A stretch of 64,000 nucleotides of DNA from Polyangium jinanense (GCF_028435365.1 NZ_JAGTJJ010000028.1:85444-149443); one strand, 5' to 3'; positions 25,628-34,925 are shown, counted from the first letter of the stretch. The notes: generated by a model not told the origin, from the letters alone. Program-made: numbers and translations.

Positions 25628-26815
25628 ATGCGAGCAATCGTGAGGCGAGGATTGTGGACGGGCGCCGCGCTGACGGCGGCGACCGCGACGGCCATGATGA
25701 GCTCTTCGACGATCGAGCGAGGCTCACCGTGGGCCGGGCTCAACGCGATGGCCACGGCGGCTGTGCCGACGCGGCGGGTCGGCATCCGGTTCCAGCGCGG
25801 CGTCACGCCCCTCGGCTTCCTGCTACTCACCGGGGGCCTCCTCGGCTGGGGGCTCGCGTACCAGGGCGTGCTGGCGCGGGCCCGTCCCGAGCGGCCCCGG
25901 GACATCCTGCTCGCCAGCTCGCTCTCGGCGCTCGGCGGGTACGCCTTCGACGCGCTGGTCCTGCCCGACCGCCTCGTCCCGAACTTCCGCCGCGCGATGG
26001 GCAACTCGGGTACGCTCGCCAAGTACCTCGCCCTCGGGATCGCGAGCTTCTTCGCGGCGCGACCGTCGCGGCGCAAGCGGCTCGCGGGCCGGAAGATCGC
26101 GGTGCTCGCGGCGGACGGGTTCGAACAAGTCGAGCTCTTCGGCCCGGCGCGGGCGATCGGCGACGAGGGCGGAGAGGTCGAGGTGCTGTCGCTAAGGCCC
26201 GGGAAGATCGTCGGGATGAACGTCGACGTCCCGGGACGGCGGGTGCGCGTGCAGCGGACGATCCGGGAGGCGGATCCGGGCGAGTACGACGCGCTCTTCG
26301 TGCCGGGCGGGTTCATCGGGCCGGATTTTCTGCGGCAGAGCCAGGAGGTGCGCGAGTTCGTCCGGGCCTTCGACGCGGCGGGCAAACCCATCGGCGCGAT
26401 CTGTCACGGGCCGTGGGTGCTCGCCTCAGCGGGCATTCTGCGCGGGCGGCACATCACGTCGTGGCCCGGGATCCGGGATGACCTGGTGAACGCGGGGGCG
26501 ACCTGGCGAGACGAGGCGGTCGTGCGCGACGGCAACATCATTTCGAGCCGCGGACCGCAGGATCTGCCGGTGTTCACGAAGTCGCTTGTGGACTTCTTCA
26601 CGGGTACGAAGCCGACGCCCGAGCGGCCGTGGGCGCCGGCTGCGTCGTCGCCGCAGCGGAGCGCGCCGCCGGCGCTGGCCCTCGCCGGCGCGGCGCTCCT
26701 GCCGAAGGTGGCCAAGGCGCGCAGCGTCCTCGGCCTCACGGCGGCGTTTGCCGCGGGTCTTGTGATGCTACCCGCGCTCCGCGCGCTCGCGGCCTTCACC
26801 GGTCGGCGCGGTTAG
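25628..26815 (+). CDS. Membrane domain fused to DJ-1/PfpI domain
   Basis: A 395-residue protein with an unusual layout. An N-terminal region (about 1-145) has two or three hydrophobic segments. A complete DJ-1/PfpI domain (about 154-330) contains the nucleophile elbow AICHGPW with Cys259-His260. A final hydrophobic segment lies at about 355-385. PfpI domains act as deglycases, chaperones or proteases; here the domain would sit at a membrane face. GGAAGGAGAG precedes the ATG. The 3' end overlaps the convergent ferritin-like gene by 48 bases. Confidence 0.8.
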   Translation: MRAIVRRGLWTGAALTAATATAMMSSSTIERGSPWAGLNAMATAAVPTRRVGIRFQRGVTPLGFLLLTGGLLGWGLAYQGVLARARPERPRDILLASSLSALGGYAFDALVLPDRLVPNFRRAMGNSGTLAKYLALGIASFFAARPSRRKRLAGRKIAVLAADGFEQVELFGPARAIGDEGGEVEVLSLRPGKIVGMNVDVPGRRVRVQRTIREADPGEYDALFVPGGFIGPDFLRQSQEVREFVRAFDAAGKPIGAICHGPWVLASAGILRGRHITSWPGIRDDLVNAGATWRDEAVVRDGNIISSRGPQDLPVFTKSLVDFFTGTKPTPERPWAPAASSPQRSAPPALALAGAALLPKVAKARSVLGLTAAFAAGLVMLPALRALAAFTGRRG

Positions 26816-28036
26816 GAGCGCCGTTGCGGCCGGCCGCACCACCTCCTCGAGCGCGCGCGCCATCGAGGCTCGCAGCACGGCCGCTTCCGGCCGCCCATGC
26901 GCCTCGAGCGCGCCCGCCCCGCCCGCTCGCACCTCCAGCGTGACGCCCGCGGCGAGCGCCTCCGCGAAGGCCGCCCGGACGGCCCGCGCGACGGACGCAT
27001 CCCCGCTCCGAAGCGCCCACGCCACCGCCCGCCACGCGAGCTCCGCGTGCCTGGCTTCGTCCTCGGCGATGGCCAGGAGCGCCTCCTGCACGGCCGGATC
27101 CGTCGCCCGCGCGGCTTGCTCGGCCGCGAGCAGGCTGGCGAGCGTCTCGCCGATGCAGCCTTCCCGCACCGCGCGCGCGGCGATGTCCGCGAGATTCGCG
27201 CTCACGTCCACCGCGCCCCCGGCAAACGGGAACGCGCCCGGCCCGATCGGCTCCCCGGCGTAGGCCGACGCCAGCGCGAAGGCGAGGCGCGCGTGCCGGA
27301 CCTCGTCGAGCGCCGCCTCGTGCGCGCGTGCCACGAGATCGGCCGGCGCCCCCACGGCGAGCAGCTCCAGCGCGAAACGACCGAAGGACGCGATCGAGGC
27401 ATGTTCGAGCAGGCCGTCGTGGGTCCAGGCGACGGCGAGCTGGGCGCGCTCGTCCGGGGACAAACCGGCGAGGTTGGGCGAGGGGAGGGGGCTCTCCATC
27501 CAGTTGGATCGGCCCGCTGTGCGCGTCGCCGCGCGGGCCCGGCCTTCCACGAGGTAGGGCCGACCGACGGCGCCGCAGGTCTCGTACGTCACCTCGTAGC
27601 AGCACTGGCCGTCCTCGAAGGCCCCCTCGGTATTCACGACGGCGCTGCAGTACGTTGCGGGGGAGCCGCTCGGCAGGTGCATCAACGCCGCGTCCTTGGG
27701 CGGGCAGGGGGGGACCATCGAGCCGCCCGCGCCGCCTGCGCCGCCGCTCCCGCCTGCGCCGCCTGCGCCGCCGACGCCGACGCCGCTCGAGCCGCCGCTC
27801 CCGGCGTCTCCCTCGGGCCAGGCGAAGCACTCCGTTTTCGTCTCGAAGGTGGAGCCTGAGCCGATGAGCCCGGTACCGCCGGCGCCGCCTTGACCTCCCT
27901 GGCCTCCCTGGCCTCCCTGGCCTCCCGAGTCGACGTCACTGCCACAACCCTGCGTGGCCGCCACGCCCATCCCTGCGAGTGCAACGCCGAGCAACTGCGC
28001 CGCGATCCGGCGCCGGAAAAGGAAAGAACGATCCAT
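26768..28036 (-). CDS. Lipoprotein with ferritin-like domain
   Basis: A 422-residue lipoprotein (Cys 31, TQGC). Two Gly-rich linkers follow (GGQ repeats, then GAGG repeats), with a Cys-containing region between about 110 and 190. The C-terminal half is a four-helix ferritin-like domain with paired metal-ligand motifs: EHASIASF, then EVRHARLAF, and later EDEARHAELAW. A di-iron or related metal site on the periplasmic or surface side is likely. The start was chosen at the ATG ahead of the signal peptide. The role is unknown; oxidant or metal handling is an inference. Confidence 0.8.
   Translation of the reverse strand: MDRSFLFRRRIAAQLLGVALAGMGVAATQGCGSDVDSGGQGGQGGQGGQGGAGGTGLIGSGSTFETKTECFAWPEGDAGSGGSSGVGVGGAGGAGGSGGAGGAGGSMVPPCPPKDAALMHLPSGSPATYCSAVVNTEGAFEDGQCCYEVTYETCGAVGRPYLVEGRARAATRTAGRSNWMESPLPSPNLAGLSPDERAQLAVAWTHDGLLEHASIASFGRFALELLAVGAPADLVARAHEAALDEVRHARLAFALASAYAGEPIGPGAFPFAGGAVDVSANLADIAARAVREGCIGETLASLLAAEQAARATDPAVQEALLAIAEDEARHAELAWRAVAWALRSGDASVARAVRAAFAEALAAGVTLEVRAGGAGALEAHGRPEAAVLRASMARALEEVVRPAATALLTAPTGEGRERAERG
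27894..27929. repeat. 9-bp tandem repeat coding for GGQ
   Basis: Four copies of CCTCCCTGG (the last degenerate) encode the Gly-Gly-Gln linker of the ferritin-like lipoprotein on the minus strand. Such repeats are prone to copy-number change. Confidence 0.75.
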
Positions 28037-28136
28037 GACTCCTCCGTCCGCGCGCCAATCCGGACGCGGCTCCGTCTGGGTATCACGAGTCTTCGTCTGG
28101 ACGGGTACGTCAAATCTGCGAGATAAGATCGCATCC

Positions 28137-28616
28137 ATGCGAATTCCCTTCGTCGCCCGTGCCACGGCCCTCCTCGCGCTCGTCGCCGCGCCCGTTCTTG
28201 GCTGCAGCTCGCTCCCGGACTCCGCGGTGGCCGTGCTCGAAGGGGCCGATTCGTTCCAGGTCCTCGCGCTCGATCCCGACCGCGGGGAAGAGCCGCCGCC
28301 GGGCGTCGAGACGTTCCACGGACATCAGGTCCTCGCGAAGGGCGACGTCGAAGGCCCCGAGGCGCGCGAGCGTATCGCCGGCATCGTCAATGCCGGCGTG
28401 CGCAAGGGCGGCACGCAGGCGAAATGCTTCAACCCGCGCCATGGCGTGCATGCCGTGCAGGGAGGCCGCACCGTCGATCTCGTCATCTGTTACGAATGCT
28501 CGGCGCTCGAGGTCGTGGAGGACGGTCGATCCACGACGCTCCCCACGGGCGACGTCCAGGCGGACCTCGACGAAGCCTTCCGCGCCGCAGGCGTGATCCG
28601 CCCCACCGATCGCTGA
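28137..28616 (+). CDS. Small lipoprotein of unknown function
   Basis: A 159-residue lipoprotein (lipobox VLGC, Cys 23). The mature part has mixed alpha/beta character, with FNPRHGVHAVQGGRTVDLVI and a CYEC-like pair (ICYECSALEV). This resembles the short lipoproteins common in Polyangiales that carry a single conserved ...HG...R.G..VD...CY.C pattern. No biochemical role is known to me. It is divergent from the ferritin-like lipoprotein and 82 bases upstream of the imelysin gene. Confidence 0.7.
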   Translation: MRIPFVARATALLALVAAPVLGCSSLPDSAVAVLEGADSFQVLALDPDRGEEPPPGVETFHGHQVLAKGDVEGPEARERIAGIVNAGVRKGGTQAKCFNPRHGVHAVQGGRTVDLVICYECSALEVVEDGRSTTLPTGDVQADLDEAFRAAGVIRPTDR

Positions 28617-28664
28617 ACACGAAGGCCCCGTTCCGCTTGACAGGGCTCGGTCGTCTGTGACAAG

Positions 28665-28679
28665 TGAAAGTCACTTTCA
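28665..28679. promoter_or_regulatory. 7-1-7 palindrome, candidate Fur-type operator
   Basis: TGAAAGT C ACTTTCA is a perfect 7-1-7 inverted repeat 19 bases before the first imelysin start codon. Its TGA...TCA ends and spacing match the Fur 7-1-7 layout (TGATAAT n ATTATCA) at five of seven positions in each arm. A TTGACA sequence lies at 28637-28642. Iron-dependent repression of the operon is the likely meaning. Confidence 0.5.
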
Positions 28680-28698
28680 ATTTCTGGAGTACCGAGAC

Positions 28699-29889
28699 AT
28701 GACCAAGCCTGCGAAACGAATCTTGAAATCCGCGGCCTTCGTGACGGCCGTGGCCGGGCTGCTCACCGGCTGCGGGTCGGAGGAGCCCGCGTCGGGCACG
28801 AAGCCCCTCTCCGAGACCGCGCCGCCCATCATCGAGGCGTACGCGTCCCTCGTGCACGACTCGTACGCCGAAGCCATGGACGAATCCGCTTCGCTCAATG
28901 CCTCGCTCGCCCAGTTCGTGGCCGAGCCCTCGCAGGCGAAGCTCGATGCCGCCCGCGAGCAGTGGCTCCTCGCGCGTGATCCGTACGGCCTGACCGAGGC
29001 CTTCCGCTTTTATGGCGGTCCCATCGACGACGACGACGGCCCCGAGGGCCGCATCAACGCTTGGCCGATGGATGAGGCCTACGTCGATTACGTGGACGGC
29101 AATGCCAATGCGGGCATCATCAACGATGCGGCCACGTACCCGACGATCGACGAGTCCACGATCGCCGAACTGAACGAGAAGGACGGCGAGAAGAACATCG
29201 CGACCGGGTATCACGCGATCGAGTTCTTGCTCTGGGGGCAGGACCTCTCCGCCGACGGCCCCGGGCAGCGCCCGTACACCGATTACGTGGTCGACATGGG
29301 CACGGCCGCGAACCAGGAGCGGCGCGGGCAGTACCTCCTCGCGGCAGGAAAACTCCTGCTCTCGGATCTCGGCTCGGTCTCGGCGGAATGGGCGCCCGAG
29401 GGCGGCGCGTATCGGGCGTCGTTCGTCGCGCTCCCGCCCGAGGAGGCGCTGCGCCGCATTCTGCTCGGTCTCGGCAGCCTGAGCGGCGCCGAGCTCGCCG
29501 GCGAGCGGATGCAGGTCGCGTGGGACACGAAGGAGCAGGAAGACGAGCACTCCTGCTTCAGCGACAACACGCACAAGGATCTGCTCAACAACGCGCGCGG
29601 CATTCAGAACGTCTACCTCGGCCGCTTCGGCCAGGTCGACCGGCCCGGCCTCGACGAGCTCGTGCGCGAGCGTGATCCGGCGCTCGACGCGCGCCTCCAG
29701 GAGGAGATGGAGGCCAGCATCGCCGCGATCGAGGCCATTGGAAATCCGTTCGATCAGGCGATTCTCGGCGACGACACGGCGCCCGGGCGGCAGAAGGTGA
29801 AGGCGGCGATCGACGCGCTCCGCAAGCAGACGACGTCGATCATCGAGGTCGCGACGTTGCTCGGCATCGAGCTCAACATCGAGGAGTGA
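28699..29889 (+). CDS. Imelysin-family lipoprotein (IrpA-like)
   Basis: A 396-residue lipoprotein (lipobox LTGC, Cys 25) of the imelysin family. The diagnostic GxHxxE motif is present as GYHAIEFLLWG at residues 170-180. A helical fold with internal pseudo-symmetry fits the family length. Imelysins are envelope proteins linked to iron uptake. They are known in iron-regulated operons, and the His/Glu of the motif are thought to form a functional site. It is the first gene of a four-gene operon preceded by a Fur-like palindrome. Confidence 0.9.
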   Translation: MTKPAKRILKSAAFVTAVAGLLTGCGSEEPASGTKPLSETAPPIIEAYASLVHDSYAEAMDESASLNASLAQFVAEPSQAKLDAAREQWLLARDPYGLTEAFRFYGGPIDDDDGPEGRINAWPMDEAYVDYVDGNANAGIINDAATYPTIDESTIAELNEKDGEKNIATGYHAIEFLLWGQDLSADGPGQRPYTDYVVDMGTAANQERRGQYLLAAGKLLLSDLGSVSAEWAPEGGAYRASFVALPPEEALRRILLGLGSLSGAELAGERMQVAWDTKEQEDEHSCFSDNTHKDLLNNARGIQNVYLGRFGQVDRPGLDELVRERDPALDARLQEEMEASIAAIEAIGNPFDQAILGDDTAPGRQKVKAAIDALRKQTTSIIEVATLLGIELNIEE

Positions 29890-29894
29890 TCGCC

Positions 29895-31286
29895 ATGCGA
29901 TGGCCCGTGTTTCCTTTGGTCTTCGTGGTCCTCGGCTGCGGCGCGGAGGCCCCGCCCGGGGAAACCGGGCTCTCGGCCGAGCCGGGGGAAGAGCTCTCCG
30001 GCGGCGAGACCACGGTGCACGACACCTCGAAAAACGCCTACTCGCTCTCGGCCCGCAACATGACGCCGGAGCGGCGCAGCGCGTTCTTCGTGGGAAACTC
30101 GTTTTTCAAGGAAAACTGGGTCATCGCTCCTGCCTCCACCGAAGGACGGGACGGGCTCGGGCCGCTCTTCAATGCGCGCTCGTGCTCGTCCTGTCACCTC
30201 CTCGACGGCCGCGGCAGCCCGCCGGACGATCCGGCCGAACCCCTCGTCTCGGTCCTCCTCCGTCTCAGCATCCCCGGCGTGGACGCGCACGGCGGCCCCG
30301 CTCCCGAGCCCGTCTACGGCGGCCAGCTCCAGCCGCGCGCGATCCCCAACGTCGGGCCGGAGGGCGACGCGTTCGTCGCCTATGAAGAAATGCCGGGCTC
30401 GTTCCCGGACGGCGAGACGTACAGCCTCCGCAAACCCGTCTACACGACCGCCGCGGCCCGCGGCGACATGCAGCCGGACACGTTGATCTCCGCGCGCGTC
30501 GCGCCCGCGATGATCGGCCTCGGCCTGCTCGAAGCCATCGCTGAGGAGGACCTCCTGAAGGCCGAGGATCCGGACGATGCCGACGGCGACGGCATCTCGG
30601 GGCGGGCGAACCACGTATGGGACGTGGCGCGCGGGGCCGTTGCGCTCGGTCGATTCGGCTGGAAGGCGAACCAGCCGACGCTCATGCAGCAGACGGCGGG
30701 CGCGTTCCTCGGGGACATGGGCATCACCACGTCGATGTTCCTGACCCAGGAGTGCACGGACGTGCAGGCCGATTGCAAGGCCGCCCCGACCGGCGGCAGC
30801 CCCGAGGCGAGCGAAAAGATCCTCGGGGACGTCGCGTTTTACTCGACCACCCTGGCCGTCCCTGCGCGCCGCGACGTGGGCGACGCCGTGGTCCTCGCCG
30901 GCAAGCAACAGTTCCTGAAGCTCGGCTGCGGCAACTGCCACACGCCCGTGTTTCGCACCGGCACCTTCGACGGCTACCCGGAGCTCTCGGGCCAGACGAT
31001 CCGGCCCTTCACGGACCTGCTCCTCCACGACATGGGCGAGGCGCTCGCGGACGGCCGGCCCGATTTCGAGGCGGACGGGCGCGAGTGGCGGACGCCGCCT
31101 CTCTGGGGCCTCGGGCTCCTCGAGACCGTCAATGGCCACCAAAATCTGCTACATGATGGCCGCGCGCGCGGCTTCGTCGAGGCCGTGCTCTGGCACGGCG
31201 GCGAGGCGGAAGCCTCCCGCGAGGCGTTCCGCGCCCTGCCGGCCGAGGAGCGCCGCGCGCTCGTTCGGTTCCTGGAGTCGTTATGA
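29895..31286 (+). CDS. Di-haem DUF1111 (thiol oxidoreductase-like) lipoprotein
   Basis: A 463-residue lipoprotein (LGCG, Cys 14). Two c-type haem sites are visible: CSSCH at 97-101 and CGNCH at 345-349. The spacing and the ending (GRARGFVEAVLWHGGEAE) are typical of DUF1111 di-haem oxidoreductases, which are distant relatives of MauG/cytochrome c peroxidases. The ATG at 29895 follows GAGGAG and is 5 bases after the imelysin stop. DUF1111 genes are repeatedly found between imelysin genes. A redox role in periplasmic iron handling is inferred. Confidence 0.9.
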   Translation: MRWPVFPLVFVVLGCGAEAPPGETGLSAEPGEELSGGETTVHDTSKNAYSLSARNMTPERRSAFFVGNSFFKENWVIAPASTEGRDGLGPLFNARSCSSCHLLDGRGSPPDDPAEPLVSVLLRLSIPGVDAHGGPAPEPVYGGQLQPRAIPNVGPEGDAFVAYEEMPGSFPDGETYSLRKPVYTTAAARGDMQPDTLISARVAPAMIGLGLLEAIAEEDLLKAEDPDDADGDGISGRANHVWDVARGAVALGRFGWKANQPTLMQQTAGAFLGDMGITTSMFLTQECTDVQADCKAAPTGGSPEASEKILGDVAFYSTTLAVPARRDVGDAVVLAGKQQFLKLGCGNCHTPVFRTGTFDGYPELSGQTIRPFTDLLLHDMGEALADGRPDFEADGREWRTPPLWGLGLLETVNGHQNLLHDGRARGFVEAVLWHGGEAEASREAFRALPAEERRALVRFLESL

Positions 31287-32422
31287 GCTTGTCCCCGCCC
31301 GCCTTTCCTTCCCGATCCGCGCTCGCCCTCACCATGACGCTCGCCCTCGCGGCAGCCTCGTGCGAGACGCCCACCGCTGACGACACGGCGCAACGCGCGG
31401 TGATGCACGACCTCGCCTACGAGGTCATGCTGCCGATCTACGACGAGCTCGAAAAAGAGGCGCTCCCACTACCTCCCGCCGTCGCGGCGTTCTGCGACGC
31501 GCCGACGGAAGACACGCTGAAAGCCGCGCAGGCGGCGTGGCGCGCGGCGCGCGTGCCGTGGAAGCATGCCGAGGCGTTCCGGTTCGGCCCGGTGGAAGAC
31601 CTCCGCCTCGGCACCGCCCTCGACTTCTGGCCTGCGCGTCCCGACTCGATCGAGTCCGCGATCACGGCCGCGCCCGAGCCCGTCACCGCCACGCACATCG
31701 CCTCGCTCGGCGTGGCCACGAAGGGCCTGCCGGCGCTCGAATACATGCTCTTCGATCCGGCGGGCGGCAATGCCGCGGTCCTCGCGTCCCTCGGGGCCGC
31801 GGATGCGGCGGGGAAGAAGCGCTGTGCGTATGCACGCGCCCTCGCCGAGACGATCGCCGCGGACGCGACGACAGCGCAGGAAGCGTGGAGCCTGGAAGGC
31901 GGCGCGTTCGTGGATCAGGTCGCGAAAGCGGGGTCGGGCAGCACGCTCTTCCTCACGGGGCAGGACGGCATCGCGCGGGTCGTCAACCTGCTCGTCTTCG
32001 CCATGCAGGCGGTGGCCGAGAACCGGGTCTCGGGCCCGCTCGGCGCGGTGAGCGGCGCCGGGCCGGATCCGACGCTCGTCGAATCACGCTTCAGCGACAA
32101 CTCCATCGAAGACCTGCTCGGCACGCTCCGCGGCATCGAGGACGTCTACCTCGGCCGCCACGGCGACCAAAGCGGGCGTGGTGTCACGGAGCTCGTGGCC
32201 GCGCGTAGCCCGGCCATCGATTCCTCCGTTCGAAAGGCCCTCACGGACGCGATGGCCGCGACCTCGGCGATCCCCGGACCTCTGCGCACCGCGATCACGA
32301 GTGATCCTGCGGCTGTCACCAAGGCGCACGACGCGCTCCGGGTCTTGCGGCGTGTGCTCTCCACCGACGTCGCCAGCGTCCTCGGCGTCAGCGTCACCTT
32401 GAGTGACAATGACGGTGACTGA
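31283..32422 (+). CDS. Second imelysin-family lipoprotein
   Basis: A 379-residue lipoprotein (AASC, Cys 27) that starts within the stop of the DUF1111 gene (ATGA overlap). It matches the imelysin family along its length. The motif reads GLPALEYMLF instead of GxHxxE, so the His is replaced by Pro. This variant is typical of the second imelysin in such operons. The Glu is kept. It probably works together with the first imelysin and the di-haem protein at the periplasmic side of the envelope. Confidence 0.88.
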   Translation: MSLSPPAFPSRSALALTMTLALAAASCETPTADDTAQRAVMHDLAYEVMLPIYDELEKEALPLPPAVAAFCDAPTEDTLKAAQAAWRAARVPWKHAEAFRFGPVEDLRLGTALDFWPARPDSIESAITAAPEPVTATHIASLGVATKGLPALEYMLFDPAGGNAAVLASLGAADAAGKKRCAYARALAETIAADATTAQEAWSLEGGAFVDQVAKAGSGSTLFLTGQDGIARVVNLLVFAMQAVAENRVSGPLGAVSGAGPDPTLVESRFSDNSIEDLLGTLRGIEDVYLGRHGDQSGRGVTELVAARSPAIDSSVRKALTDAMAATSAIPGPLRTAITSDPAAVTKAHDALRVLRRVLSTDVASVLGVSVTLSDNDGD

Positions 32423-33818
32423 GACATCGCCACGGGAGAGCCTCGTCGAGAGGCTCTTCCGCCCCGTCGACATCGCGTCCCTCGCCGCGTTCCGTATCCT
32501 CTTCGGCGCGCTCATGCTGATGAGCATCGTCCGGTTCTGGGCGAACGGCTGGATCCGCGATTTTTACATCGCCCCCCCGTTCCACTTCCATTACTTCGGT
32601 TTTTCGTGGGTCTCGCCCTGGCCGAGCTGGGGCATGTACGCCCATTTCGTGGTCCTCGGTCTCGCGAGCGCCCTCGTGATGGTTGGTCTCTTCTACCGCG
32701 CCGCCGCGGCCGTCCTGTTCGTCGCCTTCACGTACGTCGAGCTCCTGGAGAAGGCGACCTATCTCAATCACTATTACCTCATCAGCATCCTCTCCTTCCT
32801 GATGATCTTCCTGCCGCTCCACCGGGCGGCGTCGATCGACGCATGGAGAAACCCGGCGCTCGCGAGCCGCACCGCGCCGGCCTGGGCGCTCCTGCTGTTG
32901 CGCTTCCAGATCGGAGTCGTGTACGTATTCGCCGGGATCGCGAAGCTCGGCTCGGATTGGCTCCTGCGCGGCGAACCGCTCGGCATTTGGCTCTCGGCGC
33001 ACACGGACATCCCGCTCGTCGGACCCTTGCTCGCCGAGCACTGGGTCGCGCGCGCCGCGAGCTTCGCGGGCGCCGCGTTCGACCTCACCGTGGTGTTTTT
33101 CCTGCTGCGCGATCGCACGCGGCGTTTCGCGTATGCCGCGGTGATCGGCTTTCATTTCATCACGGGCATGCTCTTTCCGATCGGCGTCTTTCCGTGGATC
33201 ATGTCCGCGTCCGCGCTGATCTTTTTCCCGCCGAGCTGGCCGCGTCCGCTCCTCGCGCGGCTCTCGCGCCGGTTTGCCTGTTCGATTCCCGAGGATCTCA
33301 CAGCCCCAGAGCCGCCGCGTACGCTCGGCGCGTGGCAGCGGATGGGGCTCGCGCTCCTCGCGGTGCATGCGATCGTGCAGATTGCGCTCCCGCTCCGCCA
33401 TTTCCTTTACCCTGGGAACACGGCCTGGAGCGAGGAGGGATTCAGGTTTGCCTGGAGGGTCATGCTCGTGGAAAAACTCGGCTATGTCGAGCTCCGCATC
33501 CACGACCACGCCACGGGCCGGACGATCCGCGCCGAGCCTTCCCGGTGGCTCACGCCGCTCCAGACGAAGATGATGGCGCAGAGCCCGGACATGATCCTCG
33601 AGCTCGCGCACCACGTCGCGGACGACTACACGCGCCGGGGCAAACACGTGGCCGTGTACGCGGATGCGTGGGTGACCATGAATGGTCGACCGAGCCGGCG
33701 GATCATCGATCCCAGCGTCGACCTCACGACCGTCCAGGATTCCTTGCTGCCCAAACCGTGGATCCTGCCGCTCGACGACAACGCCGAGGCATCCGCCACG
33801 GCCTCCTCGCAACCTTGA
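32409..33818 (+). CDS. HTTM / vitamin K gamma-carboxylase-like membrane protein
   Basis: A 469-residue integral membrane protein with several hydrophobic helices in the first 300 residues. The HTTM-type signature includes RILFGALMLMSIVRF at the start and YLNHYYLISILSFLMIFLPL. The soluble C-terminal part (about 345-455) resembles the gamma-carboxylase-like lumenal domain. It overlaps the second imelysin gene by 14 bases. HTTM proteins occur next to imelysin genes in other phyla too, which supports a shared system. The reaction it carries out in bacteria is not established. Confidence 0.85.
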   Translation: MTVTETSPRESLVERLFRPVDIASLAAFRILFGALMLMSIVRFWANGWIRDFYIAPPFHFHYFGFSWVSPWPSWGMYAHFVVLGLASALVMVGLFYRAAAAVLFVAFTYVELLEKATYLNHYYLISILSFLMIFLPLHRAASIDAWRNPALASRTAPAWALLLLRFQIGVVYVFAGIAKLGSDWLLRGEPLGIWLSAHTDIPLVGPLLAEHWVARAASFAGAAFDLTVVFFLLRDRTRRFAYAAVIGFHFITGMLFPIGVFPWIMSASALIFFPPSWPRPLLARLSRRFACSIPEDLTAPEPPRTLGAWQRMGLALLAVHAIVQIALPLRHFLYPGNTAWSEEGFRFAWRVMLVEKLGYVELRIHDHATGRTIRAEPSRWLTPLQTKMMAQSPDMILELAHHVADDYTRRGKHVAVYADAWVTMNGRPSRRIIDPSVDLTTVQDSLLPKPWILPLDDNAEASATASSQP

Positions 33819-33857
33819 TCTGGTGAATCGGCCTCGGCCCGGCGTACCCTCTCGCCG

Positions 33858-34925
33858 ATGCCGCGCTTCCCGCTCGCCCTCTCGCTCGTCCTCGCCGCGT
33901 GTGGCGCTCCGGCTGCGCCCCCCACGGCCCCGCCCGCGCCTCCCGCGCTGATGGCGGCTTCCGCGCCTCCGTCCGCCTTGCCTCCGCCCATCCAGCCCGC
34001 TTGCGCCGTCGCGGCCGATCTCCCGCCGCTCTCGGCGCCACGCCTCGACCTCCGCGCGCCCGAGCCCTCCCGGGAAAACCTCCGTGCGTGGGTCCATCTC
34101 CTCGCGGATCCCGCCCTCCACGGCCGCGCGGCCGGTTCCTCCGAGAACCGCCGCGTCGCCGATCTGCTCGCGCGCGCCTTCCTCTCGTTCGGTTTTTCAC
34201 CGCCCGAGGGCCACGACCCTTGTGTCCCCTTCGAGCGCAGCGGCGTCCGCGACCAGAACGTCATCGCCCATCTCCGCGGCAAGACCCGTCCCGACAGCCT
34301 TGCCGTCCTCGTCGGTGCCCATTACGATGCGCAGGGCGAACGCGACGACGAAGCATATCCCGGCGCTGATGACAATGCCTCCGGCGTCGCAGCTTTGCTC
34401 GAAATTGCCCGCCTGAACGCTTTGCGTGGGATGGATCTCGACCTCGTCGTCGTCGCGTTTGGCGCCGAGGAGCGCGGCGTGCTCGGGGCGAAGGCTTACG
34501 TCGAGGCGCCGACGGTGCCTCTCTCGCGCCTCGCGCTCATGGTGAATCTGGACATGGTCGGCCGGCCCCTGCTCGACGGATCGCCGCTCCGGCTCGTCGT
34601 TCCGCGCGCATCCGAGGCGCTCGGGTTCGTCGTGGGGACACGGGATCGAGAAAGGACCCGCGCGCTGCTCGATCGTGCGGCGGCACGCGAGGATCGACCT
34701 CTGTTTGGCATTCCTGAGGCGGCGATGACACGGCTCGGGTACGCCTCCGACAGCGTCCCGTTTGGCCCGCACACCCCCACGATTTTCCTCTCCGATGCCG
34801 CGCTCGCCGATTACCATCAGCCCACGGACACGCCCGATCTGGTCGAAATCGACCAGATCGAGCGCGCCGTGCGCCTCACGTTGACGGTGATCGACGAAGT
34901 GCGGAAGGAGCGGTCTGGGCGATAG
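33858..34925 (+). CDS. M28-family zinc aminopeptidase lipoprotein
   Basis: A 355-residue lipoprotein (LAAC, Cys 15) with a Pro/Ala linker and an M28 peptidase domain from about residue 70. The metal and catalytic residues are in order: His155-x-Asp157, Asp171 in GADDNASG, the Glu204-Glu205 pair, Asp in NLDMVGRP, and a final His in ADYHQPTDT. It should bind two zinc ions and remove N-terminal residues from peptides outside the inner membrane, fitting a proteolytic lifestyle. It is 39 bases after the HTTM gene and may be separately transcribed. Confidence 0.9.
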   Translation: MPRFPLALSLVLAACGAPAAPPTAPPAPPALMAASAPPSALPPPIQPACAVAADLPPLSAPRLDLRAPEPSRENLRAWVHLLADPALHGRAAGSSENRRVADLLARAFLSFGFSPPEGHDPCVPFERSGVRDQNVIAHLRGKTRPDSLAVLVGAHYDAQGERDDEAYPGADDNASGVAALLEIARLNALRGMDLDLVVVAFGAEERGVLGAKAYVEAPTVPLSRLALMVNLDMVGRPLLDGSPLRLVVPRASEALGFVVGTRDRERTRALLDRAAAREDRPLFGIPEAAMTRLGYASDSVPFGPHTPTIFLSDAALADYHQPTDTPDLVEIDQIERAVRLTLTVIDEVRKERSGR

